Shown here piece after piece: positions 8,916 through 17,601 of a DNA stretch of 64,000 bases. Under the pieces are notes generated by a model. The model was not told the DNA's origin. It did not search any database and was given only the letters and a program-made list of their open reading frames with translations. A program made the position numbers and the translations under genes. The stretch comes from Ameyamaea chiangmaiensis (GTDB lineage: Bacteria > Pseudomonadota > Alphaproteobacteria > Acetobacterales > Acetobacteraceae). The DNA is taken from contig NZ_BAPT01000056.1 in assembly GCF_025995235.1 (NCBI RefSeq), positions 258,370-322,369 on the forward strand, given 5' to 3'. Every line of letters starts with the position of its first letter. Position 1 is the stretch's first letter.

Positions 8916-10355
8916 TTAGTTCGACTGGCGGCGCAGGAAGGCTGGAATATCCAGACCGATCTCGTCCGCACCGCCTTCCTGAACCGAGACGCCCGGCGCG
9001 GGGGGCTCATGCGGGTGGATCTCAGGCTCGTTACGCTGGGGCGCGGGCGTAGCCTCGGCAGGCGGCCGCCCCCGGAAGGCGCCCGTCACGATGCCGAACA
9101 GGCTGCGCGACGGCTGCGGTTCCGGCGCGCGCTGCTGGGCGGTGGTGAACAGACCCGAATGAGGCGACGGTGCCGGACGCGGCGCGCCGCCCAGGCTGTT
9201 GCCCGGCATGCTGTTGGACGGCGGGGCAGCCGGTCCGGGCGCGGTCGGGTCGATCTGGTAATTCGGCGCGGCGGTGCGGGCGCCCGGCTGGGGCGCTGCC
9301 TGCAGATGAGCCTGGTGCGGATCGGGCGCCGCCGCCGGGGCCTGAACCGCCGGCTCGACCGGGGCTTCGGGTTGCACGGCGACGGGGGTGTCGATACCGG
9401 TCGCGACGACGGAGACGCGCACGCGGCCGTTCAGGCTGTCGTCGATCGCGGAGCCGAAGATGATGTTCGCGTCCTCGGCCACTTCTTCGCGGATACGGTT
9501 GGCGGCCTGATCGACTTCATACAGCGTCATGTCCTCGCCGCCGGTGATGTTGATCAGCAGCCCGCGCGCGCCCGCCATCGACGTGTCTTCGAGCAGCGGG
9601 TTGGAAATCGCAGCCTCCGCCGCCTCGATCGCGCGGTTGTCGCCCTCGGCCTCGCCCGTGCCCATCATCGCCTTGCCCATCTCGGCCATCACGGTGCGGA
9701 TGTCGGCGAAATCGAGATTGACCAGCCCCGGTGCGACCATCAGGTCGGTCACGCCGCGCACGCCCATATACAGGACGTTGTCGGCCATCTTGAACGCGTC
9801 CTTCCAGCTGGTGCGCTCGGTGGCCAGACGGAAGAGGTTCTGGTTCGGGATCACGATCAGCGTGTCGACGAACTGTTGCAGTTCCGCGATGCCGGCGTCG
9901 GCCGAGCGCGACCGGCGCACGCCCTCGAAGGTAAACGGCTTGGTCACGACGCCGACCGTCAGGATGCCGCGATCGCGGGCCATGCGCGCGATGACCGGCG
10001 CGGCACCCGTGCCGGTGCCACCGCCCATGCCGGCGGTGATGAACACCATGTGCGCGCCGTCCATGTGACGGGCGAGCTCGTCGGCGGCCTCTTCCGCGGC
10101 CGCGCGGCCGATCTCGGGCTTCGCGCCGGCGCCCAGACCCTGCGTCAGGTGCGGGCCGAGCTGGATGCGGCGATCGGCGCGCGAATGCGACAGCTGCTGG
10201 GCATCGGTATTGGCGACGACAAACTCCACGCCCTGCAACTGGAGCGCGATCATGTTATCGACCGCGTTGGTACCTCCGCCGCCGACGCCGATCACGGTAA
10301 TCCGAGGCGTAAAGTCTGCATGCGTCTGCTGCGGAATGGTCAGGTTCAGGGTCAT
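8916..10355 (-). CDS. ftsZ: cell division GTPase FtsZ
   Basis: A 479-residue tubulin homologue that forms the Z-ring. Visible are the N-terminal ITVIGVGGGGTNAV nucleotide loop, the tubulin signature GGGTGTG (about 111-117), the T7 loop region (NLDFADIRTVM), then, after about residue 320, a Pro/Ala/Gln-rich linker of some 140 residues, and the C-terminal peptide LDIPAFLRRQ that binds FtsA and other partners. I chose ATG 10355 because GGGGAG sits 6 bases before it; ATG 10361 is flush against that site. The 88-base gap to ftsA could hold a separate ftsZ promoter, which I could not define. Confidence 0.97.
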   Translation of the reverse strand: MTLNLTIPQQTHADFTPRITVIGVGGGGTNAVDNMIALQLQGVEFVVANTDAQQLSHSRADRRIQLGPHLTQGLGAGAKPEIGRAAAEEAADELARHMDGAHMVFITAGMGGGTGTGAAPVIARMARDRGILTVGVVTKPFTFEGVRRSRSADAGIAELQQFVDTLIVIPNQNLFRLATERTSWKDAFKMADNVLYMGVRGVTDLMVAPGLVNLDFADIRTVMAEMGKAMMGTGEAEGDNRAIEAAEAAISNPLLEDTSMAGARGLLINITGGEDMTLYEVDQAANRIREEVAEDANIIFGSAIDDSLNGRVRVSVVATGIDTPVAVQPEAPVEPAVQAPAAAPDPHQAHLQAAPQPGARTAAPNYQIDPTAPGPAAPPSNSMPGNSLGGAPRPAPSPHSGLFTTAQQRAPEPQPSRSLFGIVTGAFRGRPPAEATPAPQRNEPEIHPHEPPAPGVSVQEGGADEIGLDIPAFLRRQSN

Positions 10356-10443
10356 GAGCATCTCCCCGATGATCGGAGGCTGGATTGTGGCGGTGCGACT
10401 CGGTGCGCGCGGTACAGAATCTATAGCGTCAAGCTAGGCCACA

Positions 10444-11838
10444 CTAAACCCGGTCGCGCAAGAAATTGACGATTCTTCCAAGAAGTCCCGAAGCGCCGGG
10501 TTCGGAAACATCCACGTCGTTGAACGATCGATCCGAACCGGCCGCCCACGAGAGGAGCCCCGCAGTCGTGGCGAATCCGGCCGAGGCCGGTGCGTCCTGC
10601 GGCAGGTCGCGAAAGCCGGTTGGATAACCCATACGGATCGGACGGTCGAGAATCGAGGCCGCCAGCAGCCCCACACCCTCCAGCAGGGAACCGCCGCCGG
10701 TCAGCACGACGCCGCCCGTGGCCGCCTTGCCAAACCCCGACGCATCGAGCCGATCGCGCACCAGTTCGAGCGTTTCCTCGATCCGCGGATGGATGATGGA
10801 AATCACGCGTGAGCGCGACACGCGCGACAGGGGCGCCGCGCTTTCGCCGATGAGTTCGATCGGCAAGGCATCCTCCCCATCGTCATCGGAGAAATTGGCC
10901 GATCCATACATCGTCTTCAGCCGCTCGGCCGTTTCCTCCGATGTGGACAGGATACGGGCCAGGTCGCGCGTGATGTGACGGCCGCCCACACCGATCTGCG
11001 CGGTATGAATCAACTGGCCTTCCCCGAAGATCCCGAGCGTCGTCGTGTCGCCCCCCATGTCGACCACCGTCGCCCCAAGGTCGCGTTCCTCCCGATCCAG
11101 CACCGCCAGGCCCGAGGCCAGTGGTGCCGATACCAGCGCGCGTATCTTGAGTTCGGCGCGCGCCAGAAGGGCTTCGAGCGTGGCGAGCGTGCCTGTGGCC
11201 GCGTCGATGACATGCAGCCGGCCCGTCAACTGGTCGCACACATGCCCACGTGGATCGACGACCCCGGTCGTGTCGTCCACCGCATAGGCAAGGGGAAGCG
11301 TATGAATGACGCTGCGTCCCTCGCTGCGCGCGCGTAACTGCCCTTCCGTCACGATCCGGCGTACGTCCGCATCCGTCACCTCGCGGCCTCCCACGGGCCA
11401 GCGCACATTGAACAGCCGGCTTTCGGGCGATCCGCTGGACAGGTTGACCACGACGTCGGTCAACGATCGCTCAGCCTGCTCCTCGGCCTCGCCCACCGCC
11501 GCGCGTATCGCGGCTTCGGCACGACGGATATCGGTGATCGCGCCCCCGCGCACGCCCTCCGAACGCTGCCATCCCTTGCCGAGCACCTTGATCGTTCCGT
11601 CCGGTTCGCCGCGTCCGATCAGGCACGTGATCTTCGTGCTGCCGATGTCGAGGACCCCGAACACGCCCTGCCGCCAGGCGTGATGGGGCGGCTGGCTGCG
11701 TGGCGGGGGCAGGGCAAGGACGTGGTGCTGGGCGCGGGTGTCGGTGGTCAGCGCCACGTCGCGGCTGCCGCGACGCGTGCGACGCCGACGGCCGCTTGCG
11801 GGCGTTTTCTCCGGGGGGACGGGGATCAGGTCGTTCAT
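10444..11838 (-). CDS. ftsA: cell division protein FtsA
   Basis: A 464-residue actin-like ATPase that tethers FtsZ to the membrane. The conserved fold begins at GVLDIGSTKI (about residue 61), preceded by an unusual ~58-residue Arg- and Pro-rich N-terminal extension. Further blocks are the 1C/SHS2 subdomain (VVNLSSGSPESRLFNV), the phosphate-2 loop (ATVVDMGGDTTTLGIF), the adenosine site (GVVLTGGGSLLEGV) and a C-terminal amphipathic end (GLLGRIVNFLRDRV) that fits a membrane-targeting helix. The start overlaps the ftsQ stop by 4 nt. Confidence 0.95.
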   Translation of the reverse strand: MNDLIPVPPEKTPASGRRRRTRRGSRDVALTTDTRAQHHVLALPPPRSQPPHHAWRQGVFGVLDIGSTKITCLIGRGEPDGTIKVLGKGWQRSEGVRGGAITDIRRAEAAIRAAVGEAEEQAERSLTDVVVNLSSGSPESRLFNVRWPVGGREVTDADVRRIVTEGQLRARSEGRSVIHTLPLAYAVDDTTGVVDPRGHVCDQLTGRLHVIDAATGTLATLEALLARAELKIRALVSAPLASGLAVLDREERDLGATVVDMGGDTTTLGIFGEGQLIHTAQIGVGGRHITRDLARILSTSEETAERLKTMYGSANFSDDDGEDALPIELIGESAAPLSRVSRSRVISIIHPRIEETLELVRDRLDASGFGKAATGGVVLTGGGSLLEGVGLLAASILDRPIRMGYPTGFRDLPQDAPASAGFATTAGLLSWAAGSDRSFNDVDVSEPGASGLLGRIVNFLRDRV

Positions 11839-13106
11839 GGGGAACTCGGGTTCGGGACGGGCGGTGCCAGGGGGGTCGGCGGCGGCAGACTGGCGCCCGT
11901 GGCCAGCGAACTGCCCGTCGCCCGCGATGACGAAAGGCCCGGGCGTGTCATGGGCGACGGGGCGGCCGACAGCGGGGGCGACGGGCGCGGTGAGGCAGTC
12001 GTCCGGACGGCCTGGGCCCCCGAGACCGACGCGGGCGCGGCCGGACGCGCCGCGTGCGCCAGTCCATCATGCGGCGCGATGGTATGAGGCACGTCGGCGT
12101 GCGGCGCGTCGGGACGCTGCGGATGCGGGGCGGGCGGCGTCGCCTTGGGTCCCGGTTCGTGTTCCTCCGCCGCCCTGGCGTGAGGCGTGTCGGCGGGGGT
12201 CAGGGCGCCCGTGTCGCCGGGTACCGTGCCGTTGGCCGGCGCGTTGCCCTCGGTTGCCGGGGCCTGGGCCGCACCATCGGACGGTGGCGTCGCGGGCGCG
12301 GGTCTCTGCCGGATGACCATGCGATCGGGCAGGCGCAGATCGATGTCCTGCACCGGCCGTTCGAGAAGACGCATCTGCTGCTGATACTGCGCAAGCCGGG
12401 CCAGGGCCGCGACGTCCTGTCCCTCGGGTAGAAGGACAGTCGTGCCGTCGCGCAGCAGCAGGTTCCACCTTCGCTCGCCCACGCGGGTCATGGCGATCAC
12501 CCGGCTCGCCACGTCGGGTTGCGCCCCCAGGGCGTCGATCAGGTCGGCGGCGGCGGTGTTGGCGCCCGCGCCGACGACCAGCGGCAGTTGCAGGAACGCC
12601 TGCGCGTCCTTGCCGTGCATGCCCTGGTCGGCCACGGGATCGCCCGCGCGGTCGATCAACTGGAAATGCCCCTCGTGCTGCCAGACGGCGAAGGGACGGC
12701 GCTCGACAAGGGTCACGATGATGGTTGCGGGCAGGTGCCGTTCGACAGTCGCATGGTCGACGAAGGGCAACGCGTCGATCCGCTCACGCGCCGCTCCCAG
12801 CGAGAAACCCAGAATCGGCTGGCCCACCGACGTTCCCAGCGCCGTCATCAGGTCGCTTTCGCGCGTCAGGGCGCGCCCGTTGATCTGGATGGTGTGGATC
12901 TTGAGCGGGGCGAGCGCGATCAGGCGGGCGCGGAACGGGGCGAACCGCTCCTCGGACCTGAAATCGCGCACCAGAGGCACCGCCGCGCCGGCGGCGACAA
13001 GGCACCCGAGCACGAACAGCGCCGGCTTGACCCGGCGCCGCTGACGTTTGACGAAGATCGACAGGCGCGAGGGGCGGTCGCCGACGGGCCCCCCGCGTCC
13101 CTTCAT
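11835..13106 (-). CDS. ftsQ: cell division protein FtsQ with long C-terminal extension
   Basis: A 423-residue divisome protein. The Arg/Lys-rich cytoplasmic N-terminus is followed by one membrane helix (about 27-46), the POTRA domain (about 66-135, IHTIQINGRALT... to LVERRPFAVWQ) and the FtsQ beta domain (to about 265, ending DLRLPDRMVIRQRP). After this comes a ~154-residue tail of Ala, Pro, His and Ser that is not part of the usual FtsQ fold. ATG 13106 was chosen because it forms an ATGA overlap with the ddl stop; ATG 13115 is possible. FtsQ bridges early and late division proteins in the periplasm. Confidence 0.93.
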   Translation of the reverse strand: MKGRGGPVGDRPSRLSIFVKRQRRRVKPALFVLGCLVAAGAAVPLVRDFRSEERFAPFRARLIALAPLKIHTIQINGRALTRESDLMTALGTSVGQPILGFSLGAARERIDALPFVDHATVERHLPATIIVTLVERRPFAVWQHEGHFQLIDRAGDPVADQGMHGKDAQAFLQLPLVVGAGANTAAADLIDALGAQPDVASRVIAMTRVGERRWNLLLRDGTTVLLPEGQDVAALARLAQYQQQMRLLERPVQDIDLRLPDRMVIRQRPAPATPPSDGAAQAPATEGNAPANGTVPGDTGALTPADTPHARAAEEHEPGPKATPPAPHPQRPDAPHADVPHTIAPHDGLAHAARPAAPASVSGAQAVRTTASPRPSPPLSAAPSPMTRPGLSSSRATGSSLATGASLPPPTPLAPPVPNPSSP

Positions 13107-14053
13107 GTGCGGCATGCGGCGTGATCGACCATCCACCGACACAACGTGCCGTAGGACATGCCGGTGAAGGCCGCCTGTTCCGGCAGCAGGGAGGTCGGCG
13201 TCAGGCCGGGCTGGGTGTTGATCTCGAGGATGACCAGGCGTCCCGGTCCGCCCGCGGCACGGGTGTCGTCATAGCGGAAATCGGTGCGGGTGGCGCCGCG
13301 GCATCCGAGGGTCCGGTGGGTGGCGCAGGCAAGGTCCATCGCGCGGGCGAACGTGTCGGGATGCACGTTGGCGGGCAGATGATGCGTCGAGCCGCCCTGG
13401 CCATATTTCGCCTCGAAATCGTAAAATCCAGCCGTAATTCCGGCGGACGGCGTGATGTCGGTGACGGTCAGCGCGCGTCCGTCGAGAACGCCCACGGTCA
13501 GTTCCCGTCCGGGAATGAACTCTTCGACCAGTGCCGTGCGCCCGAAGCGCCAGCCTTCGGCGATCGCGGCCCGGCGGTTGCTGCCGGGGTGGACGATCTC
13601 GACCCCCACCGACGACCCCTCATTGTGCGGTTTGACCACGTAGGAGCCCTCGAACGGATCGCGCTCGCGCAGTTCGGCGACGTCGATCATCCGGCCCGTC
13701 GCGACCGGCAGGCCGGCCCCGGCGAACGCGGCCCGGGCGGCGGACTTGTCCATCGCGACCGACGACGCGCGCAGGCCGGAATGGGTGTAGGGCACGTTCA
13801 TCCAGTCCAGAATGCCCTGAATGGTGCCGTCCTCGCCGAACCGGCCATGCAGGGCATTGAACACGACGTCGGGGCGGCTGTCGGTGATCGCGGCCACCAG
13901 CGCGCCGAGATCGGCGCCGGGATCGACGACGCTGACCGCGAACCCTTCGTCGCGCAGTGCCCCGACGACGCCCTCACTACTGGCCTGACTCACCGGGCGT
14001 TCGGCGGACAGCCCCCCGGCCAGCACCGTGACGCGGCGTGTTTCGATGGTCAT
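13103..14053 (-). CDS. ddl: D-alanine--D-alanine ligase
   Basis: A 316-residue ATP-grasp enzyme making the D-Ala-D-Ala dipeptide for peptidoglycan. The family blocks are GGLSAERPVSQASS (N-terminal serine loop), FNALHGRFGEDGTIQG, MDKSAARAAF, YVVKPHNEGSSVGV (nucleotide lysine), and the Mg-binding end LVILEINTQPGLTPTSLLPEQA. ATG 14053 overlaps the murB stop as ATGA, which decides the start over an in-frame ATG 36 bases upstream. Cytoplasmic, product used by MurF encoded in the same operon. Confidence 0.96.
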   Translation of the reverse strand: MTIETRRVTVLAGGLSAERPVSQASSEGVVGALRDEGFAVSVVDPGADLGALVAAITDSRPDVVFNALHGRFGEDGTIQGILDWMNVPYTHSGLRASSVAMDKSAARAAFAGAGLPVATGRMIDVAELRERDPFEGSYVVKPHNEGSSVGVEIVHPGSNRRAAIAEGWRFGRTALVEEFIPGRELTVGVLDGRALTVTDITPSAGITAGFYDFEAKYGQGGSTHHLPANVHPDTFARAMDLACATHRTLGCRGATRTDFRYDDTRAAGGPGRLVILEINTQPGLTPTSLLPEQAAFTGMSYGTLCRWMVDHAACRT

Positions 14054-14970
14054 GCGGCCTCCAGCCGGCCGATACGCCGGATTTCCCAATGCAGTGACAC
14101 GCCGGACCGTTCCAGCACGCGCGCGCGGACCGTATCGCCCAGTGATTCGAGATCGCGCGCCGTGGCGTCCCCGGTATTCAACAGGAAATTGCAGTGCTTT
14201 TCACTGACCTGCGCACCGCCCATACGCAGCCCCCGGCAGCCGGCGGCGTCGATCAGTTCCCATGCCTTGTACTGTGTTTGCGCGGCATCGGGGTTACGGA
14301 AGGTGGAGCCCCCGGTGCGCGCCCGCACCGGCTGGGAGGCTTCGCGTGAGGCACGGACGTCGGCGATTTTCGCAGCGACGCTGGTCGGATCGGCCGGTGT
14401 GCCGCGCAGGCGCGCACGCACGACCACACTGCCATCCGACAGGGCCGAGCGCCGGTAGCCAAAGGCGAGCGACGCCACCGGCAGACGCACCAGATCGCCC
14501 GCCCGCGTCACGATCTCAGCCCAGTCCAGAACGGCGGCGATGTCCGAGCCATAGGCGCCGGCGTTCATCACCACCGCGCCGCCGATCGACCCCGGAATAC
14601 CGGCCAGGAATTCCAGTCCGCCCAGACCGGCCTGTGCTGCGGTCTCTGCCACCGTGGCGTCCAGACACGCAGCCCCGACGACCAGCCCGTCGTTATCGCG
14701 CACGATGTCGGCGAAACCCCGTCCCAGACGGACGACCGCGCCATCGATGCCGCCGTCGCGGATGATGACGTTGGAGCAGGCGCCCAGCGACAGCACCGGA
14801 AAATCGGGCGCAAGGGCAGCGAGGGCATTGGCCAGATCTTCGGTATCGGCGGGTTGCAGCAGCCATTCGGCCGCGCCACCGACGCGAAACCAGGTGCGCG
14901 CGCCAAGGGGTGCCGATGCGGTCTGGCGTCCACGAAAGCCGGGCAGAAGAACGGGGTTTGCCTCGCTCAC
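14050..14970 (-). CDS. murB: UDP-N-acetylenolpyruvoylglucosamine reductase MurB
   Basis: A 306-residue FAD enzyme that reduces the enolpyruvyl group to lactate, giving UDP-MurNAc. Blocks visible are TWFRVGGAAEWL (FAD-binding start), SLGACSNVIIRDGG, LEFLAGIPGSIGGAVVMNAGAYG, the catalytic-serine-type segment ARTGGSTFRNP, and KHCNFLLNTGDATA near the end. The start codon is GTG at 14970, overlapping the murC stop as GTGA. Followed by ddl with another 4-nt overlap. Confidence 0.96.
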   Translation of the reverse strand: MSEANPVLLPGFRGRQTASAPLGARTWFRVGGAAEWLLQPADTEDLANALAALAPDFPVLSLGACSNVIIRDGGIDGAVVRLGRGFADIVRDNDGLVVGAACLDATVAETAAQAGLGGLEFLAGIPGSIGGAVVMNAGAYGSDIAAVLDWAEIVTRAGDLVRLPVASLAFGYRRSALSDGSVVVRARLRGTPADPTSVAAKIADVRASREASQPVRARTGGSTFRNPDAAQTQYKAWELIDAAGCRGLRMGGAQVSEKHCNFLLNTGDATARDLESLGDTVRARVLERSGVSLHWEIRRIGRLEAA

Positions 14971-16400
14971 GCCGCGAACTCGCCTTTGCGCTTACCGCCC
15001 AGTTCGGCCAGCTGCGCGGGCAGGGTCTGGGCCCAGTTGGTGATCGTCCCGGCGCCAAGGCACACCACGAAATCGCTCGGCCTGGCGATGGCATGGATCA
15101 TTTCGGCAAGGTGTTCCGGACCCGGCAGCGGCACCACCGAACGATGGCCACGGGCGCGCAGACCCTCGATCAGCGCGTCGCGATCGACGCCGGGGATCGG
15201 GGCCTCGCCGGCCGCGTAGACGTCGGTCACGATGACCGTGCCGGCGTCGTTCATGCAGGTGCAGAACTCGTTGAACAGGGTTTGCAGGCGCGAGTAACGG
15301 TGCGGCTGGACCACGGCGATGACGTTGCTCGCCCCGGCCTGACGCGCGGCCTTGAGAACGGCGGCGATCTCGACCGGATGGTGGCCGTAATCGTCGATCA
15401 CGGTGATGCCGTTATATTCGCCGGTGCGGGTGAAGCGGCGCTTCACGCCCCGGAAACTGGCCAGTGCCGAGCGGATGGTCGCATCGTCGATTTCCATCTC
15501 GATGGCCACGGCGATGGCGGCCAGGGCGTTCTGGACGTTGTGATTGCCGAGCATCGGCAGGCGGAACGGCCCCGCGCGGCGCGAACGGCGGCGCACACGG
15601 TCGGTCACGACCACCTCGAACGTCGCACCGCGCTTGTCGGCGATTACCTTCTCGGCGCGGATGTCGGCCTGTGGGGAAAAGCCATAGGTGATGATGCGAT
15701 GGTCCGACAGGCGCGGGATCATCTGCTGGACCGCCGGGTGGTCGATACACAGCACCGCAAACCCATAGAACGGAATGTTCGACACGAACTGGTCGTAGGC
15801 CGCCTGCATGGCGTCGGCCGTACCCCAGTGGTCGAGATGCTCGGGGTCCATGTTCGTGACCACCGTGATTACCGACGGCAGGCGCAGGAACGACCCGTCA
15901 CTCTCGTCCGCCTCGACCACCATCCAGTCGCCCGAGCCCATCCGCGTGTTCGAGCCATAGGCTTCGATGATGCCGCCGTTGATGACTGTGGGATCGAGCT
16001 TGGCGGCTTCGAGAACCGCGGCGACCAGACTGGTGGTGGTGGTCTTGCCGTGCGTGCCGCCGATGGCGACCGACCAGCGCAGGCGCATCAGTTCGGCCAG
16101 CATTTCGGCGCGGCGCACCACGGGGATCAGGCGTGCACGGGCCTCGACCACCTCGGGGTTGTCGCGCTTGACGGCGGTCGAGACCACGACCACCTGCGCG
16201 CCGCCCAGATTGGCGGCATCGTGGCCAATCGAGACTGTGATGCCCTGTCCGCGCAGGCGCTGGACGTTGGCGTTTTCAGCGATGTCGGAGCCCTGGACCG
16301 TGTAGCCGAGCATATGCAGCACCTCGGCGATCCCGGACATGCCGATGCCGCCGATACCGACGAAATGGATGGTGCCGATGGACAGGGGCAGGGCTCTCAT
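14967..16400 (-). CDS. murC: UDP-N-acetylmuramate--L-alanine ligase MurC
   Basis: A 478-residue Mur ligase that adds L-Ala to UDP-MurNAc. The N-terminal Rossmann start is IHFVGIGGIGMSGIAE, the P-loop GGTHGKTTTTS, the central acidic block VVEADESDGSFL, NMDPEHLDHWG, and the C-terminal domain holds DDYGHHPVEI and QPHRYSRL. ATG 16400 is selected because the conserved N-terminus begins 8 residues later; the frame is open further upstream but without family similarity. A 58-base gap separates it from murG, one of the few real gaps in the cluster. Confidence 0.96.
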   Translation of the reverse strand: MRALPLSIGTIHFVGIGGIGMSGIAEVLHMLGYTVQGSDIAENANVQRLRGQGITVSIGHDAANLGGAQVVVVSTAVKRDNPEVVEARARLIPVVRRAEMLAELMRLRWSVAIGGTHGKTTTTSLVAAVLEAAKLDPTVINGGIIEAYGSNTRMGSGDWMVVEADESDGSFLRLPSVITVVTNMDPEHLDHWGTADAMQAAYDQFVSNIPFYGFAVLCIDHPAVQQMIPRLSDHRIITYGFSPQADIRAEKVIADKRGATFEVVVTDRVRRRSRRAGPFRLPMLGNHNVQNALAAIAVAIEMEIDDATIRSALASFRGVKRRFTRTGEYNGITVIDDYGHHPVEIAAVLKAARQAGASNVIAVVQPHRYSRLQTLFNEFCTCMNDAGTVIVTDVYAAGEAPIPGVDRDALIEGLRARGHRSVVPLPGPEHLAEMIHAIARPSDFVVCLGAGTITNWAQTLPAQLAELGGKRKGEFAA

Positions 16401-16458
16401 GACGGTGCTTTCAAAACTGCGGGTCGGCGAAGGAGGGCTGACGGGACGAACGGGGGTT

Positions 16459-17601
16459 TCAGACCGGGGCCGCTTGCGCGGGGGCTGTCGCATAGACCGG
16501 CACGGGCGCGGGGGGAAGGCTGCTCTCGACCAGATCGGCAAGAGCCCGCACCGCGTCCGGGCGCGCCAGCGCGTGTGCCGCCGCGGCGGCTTCGGCCAGT
16601 CTGGCCGGCGCGCCCAGCAGATCGGCCAGAAGGGCGCTGACGGCCGACGGGGTGAAGGCCGGCTGGCGGATCATCCACGCCGCCCCGGCATCCATCAGCG
16701 CCTGGGCATTGCCGCCCTGTTCGTCGGAGGCTGCGATCGGCAGGGGAACGAGGATCGACGGCCGCCCCGCCATGGTCAGCTCCGCCACCGAGGACCCGCC
16801 GGCGCGCCCGATCACCAGATGCGCCTGCGCCAGACGCTGCGGTACGTCGGTGAAGAACGGGGACAGCGTGGCATCGATTCCCGCCTGTGCGTAGGCGTCG
16901 CGCACCTTGGGGATGTCGCTCTCGCGCACCTGCTGGGTCACGTGCAGGCGGGCCCGAAAGCCGCCGGGCAGCGCGGCAAGGGCTGCAGGCATCACCTCGC
17001 TGAAGACCGAGGCGCCCAGCGAGCCACCCCAGATCAGCAGATGGATCGCCTCGGTGGGCGGCACGTACGCCGCACCGTAAAGTGCTGCGACGCCCGGCCG
17101 TACCGGCATGCCAGTCAAAGTATGGGGTGTGCGGGCCGAGAGGCCGCGAACCGTCGGGAAAGACGTGGCGACGGCGGTCGCGACACGGGCCAGCAGGGCG
17201 TTGGCCTTGCCGAGGACGGCATTGCCCTCATGCAGGACAAGCGCGGGTCGGTTCGGGCCCTGCAACCACCCGCCCAACAAGGGGGGGACGGACGGGTAGC
17301 CGCCGAACCCCACGACGGCGGCTGCGTCGAGTTCGCCCAGCAGGCCCCGTGCCTGCCATGCCCCGCGCAGAAGAGCCATGCCAGCCTTCGCCGCGCGTAT
17401 CGGGCCGCGACCGGCAACGCCCGCCCCGGGCAGCACGAACTGCGCGGCGTTGGCGAACACGCCCGTGTCACGCTGGCCGCCGCGCGCGTCGGTCATCAGG
17501 ACAAGGGTGTGGCCGCGTGCGTGCAACTCGGTCGCGAGTGCTTCGGCGGGAAAGAAATGGCCACCAGTACCCCCGGCGGCGATGACGATGGGACGCGTCA
17601 T
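16459..17601 (-). CDS. murG: undecaprenyldiphospho-muramoylpentapeptide beta-N-acetylglucosaminyltransferase MurG
   Basis: A 380-residue GT28 enzyme at the inner face of the membrane that converts lipid I to lipid II. Visible are the glycine-rich AAGGTGGHFFPA loop, VGFGGYPSVPP, HEGNAVLGKANALLAR, LIWGGSLGAS, and the UDP-sugar site with GRAGGSSVAEL. The C-terminus ends in an Ala/Pro-rich tail. The start ATG overlaps the ftsW stop by 4 nt. Confidence 0.96.
   Translation of the reverse strand: MTRPIVIAAGGTGGHFFPAEALATELHARGHTLVLMTDARGGQRDTGVFANAAQFVLPGAGVAGRGPIRAAKAGMALLRGAWQARGLLGELDAAAVVGFGGYPSVPPLLGGWLQGPNRPALVLHEGNAVLGKANALLARVATAVATSFPTVRGLSARTPHTLTGMPVRPGVAALYGAAYVPPTEAIHLLIWGGSLGASVFSEVMPAALAALPGGFRARLHVTQQVRESDIPKVRDAYAQAGIDATLSPFFTDVPQRLAQAHLVIGRAGGSSVAELTMAGRPSILVPLPIAASDEQGGNAQALMDAGAAWMIRQPAFTPSAVSALLADLLGAPARLAEAAAAAHALARPDAVRALADLVESSLPPAPVPVYATAPAQAAPV

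Noticed and set aside
14910..16640. A 576-codon plus-strand frame antisense to murC
   Set aside because: Mirror of a complete MurC; His/Gln/Gly-rich shadow with no recognisable product.
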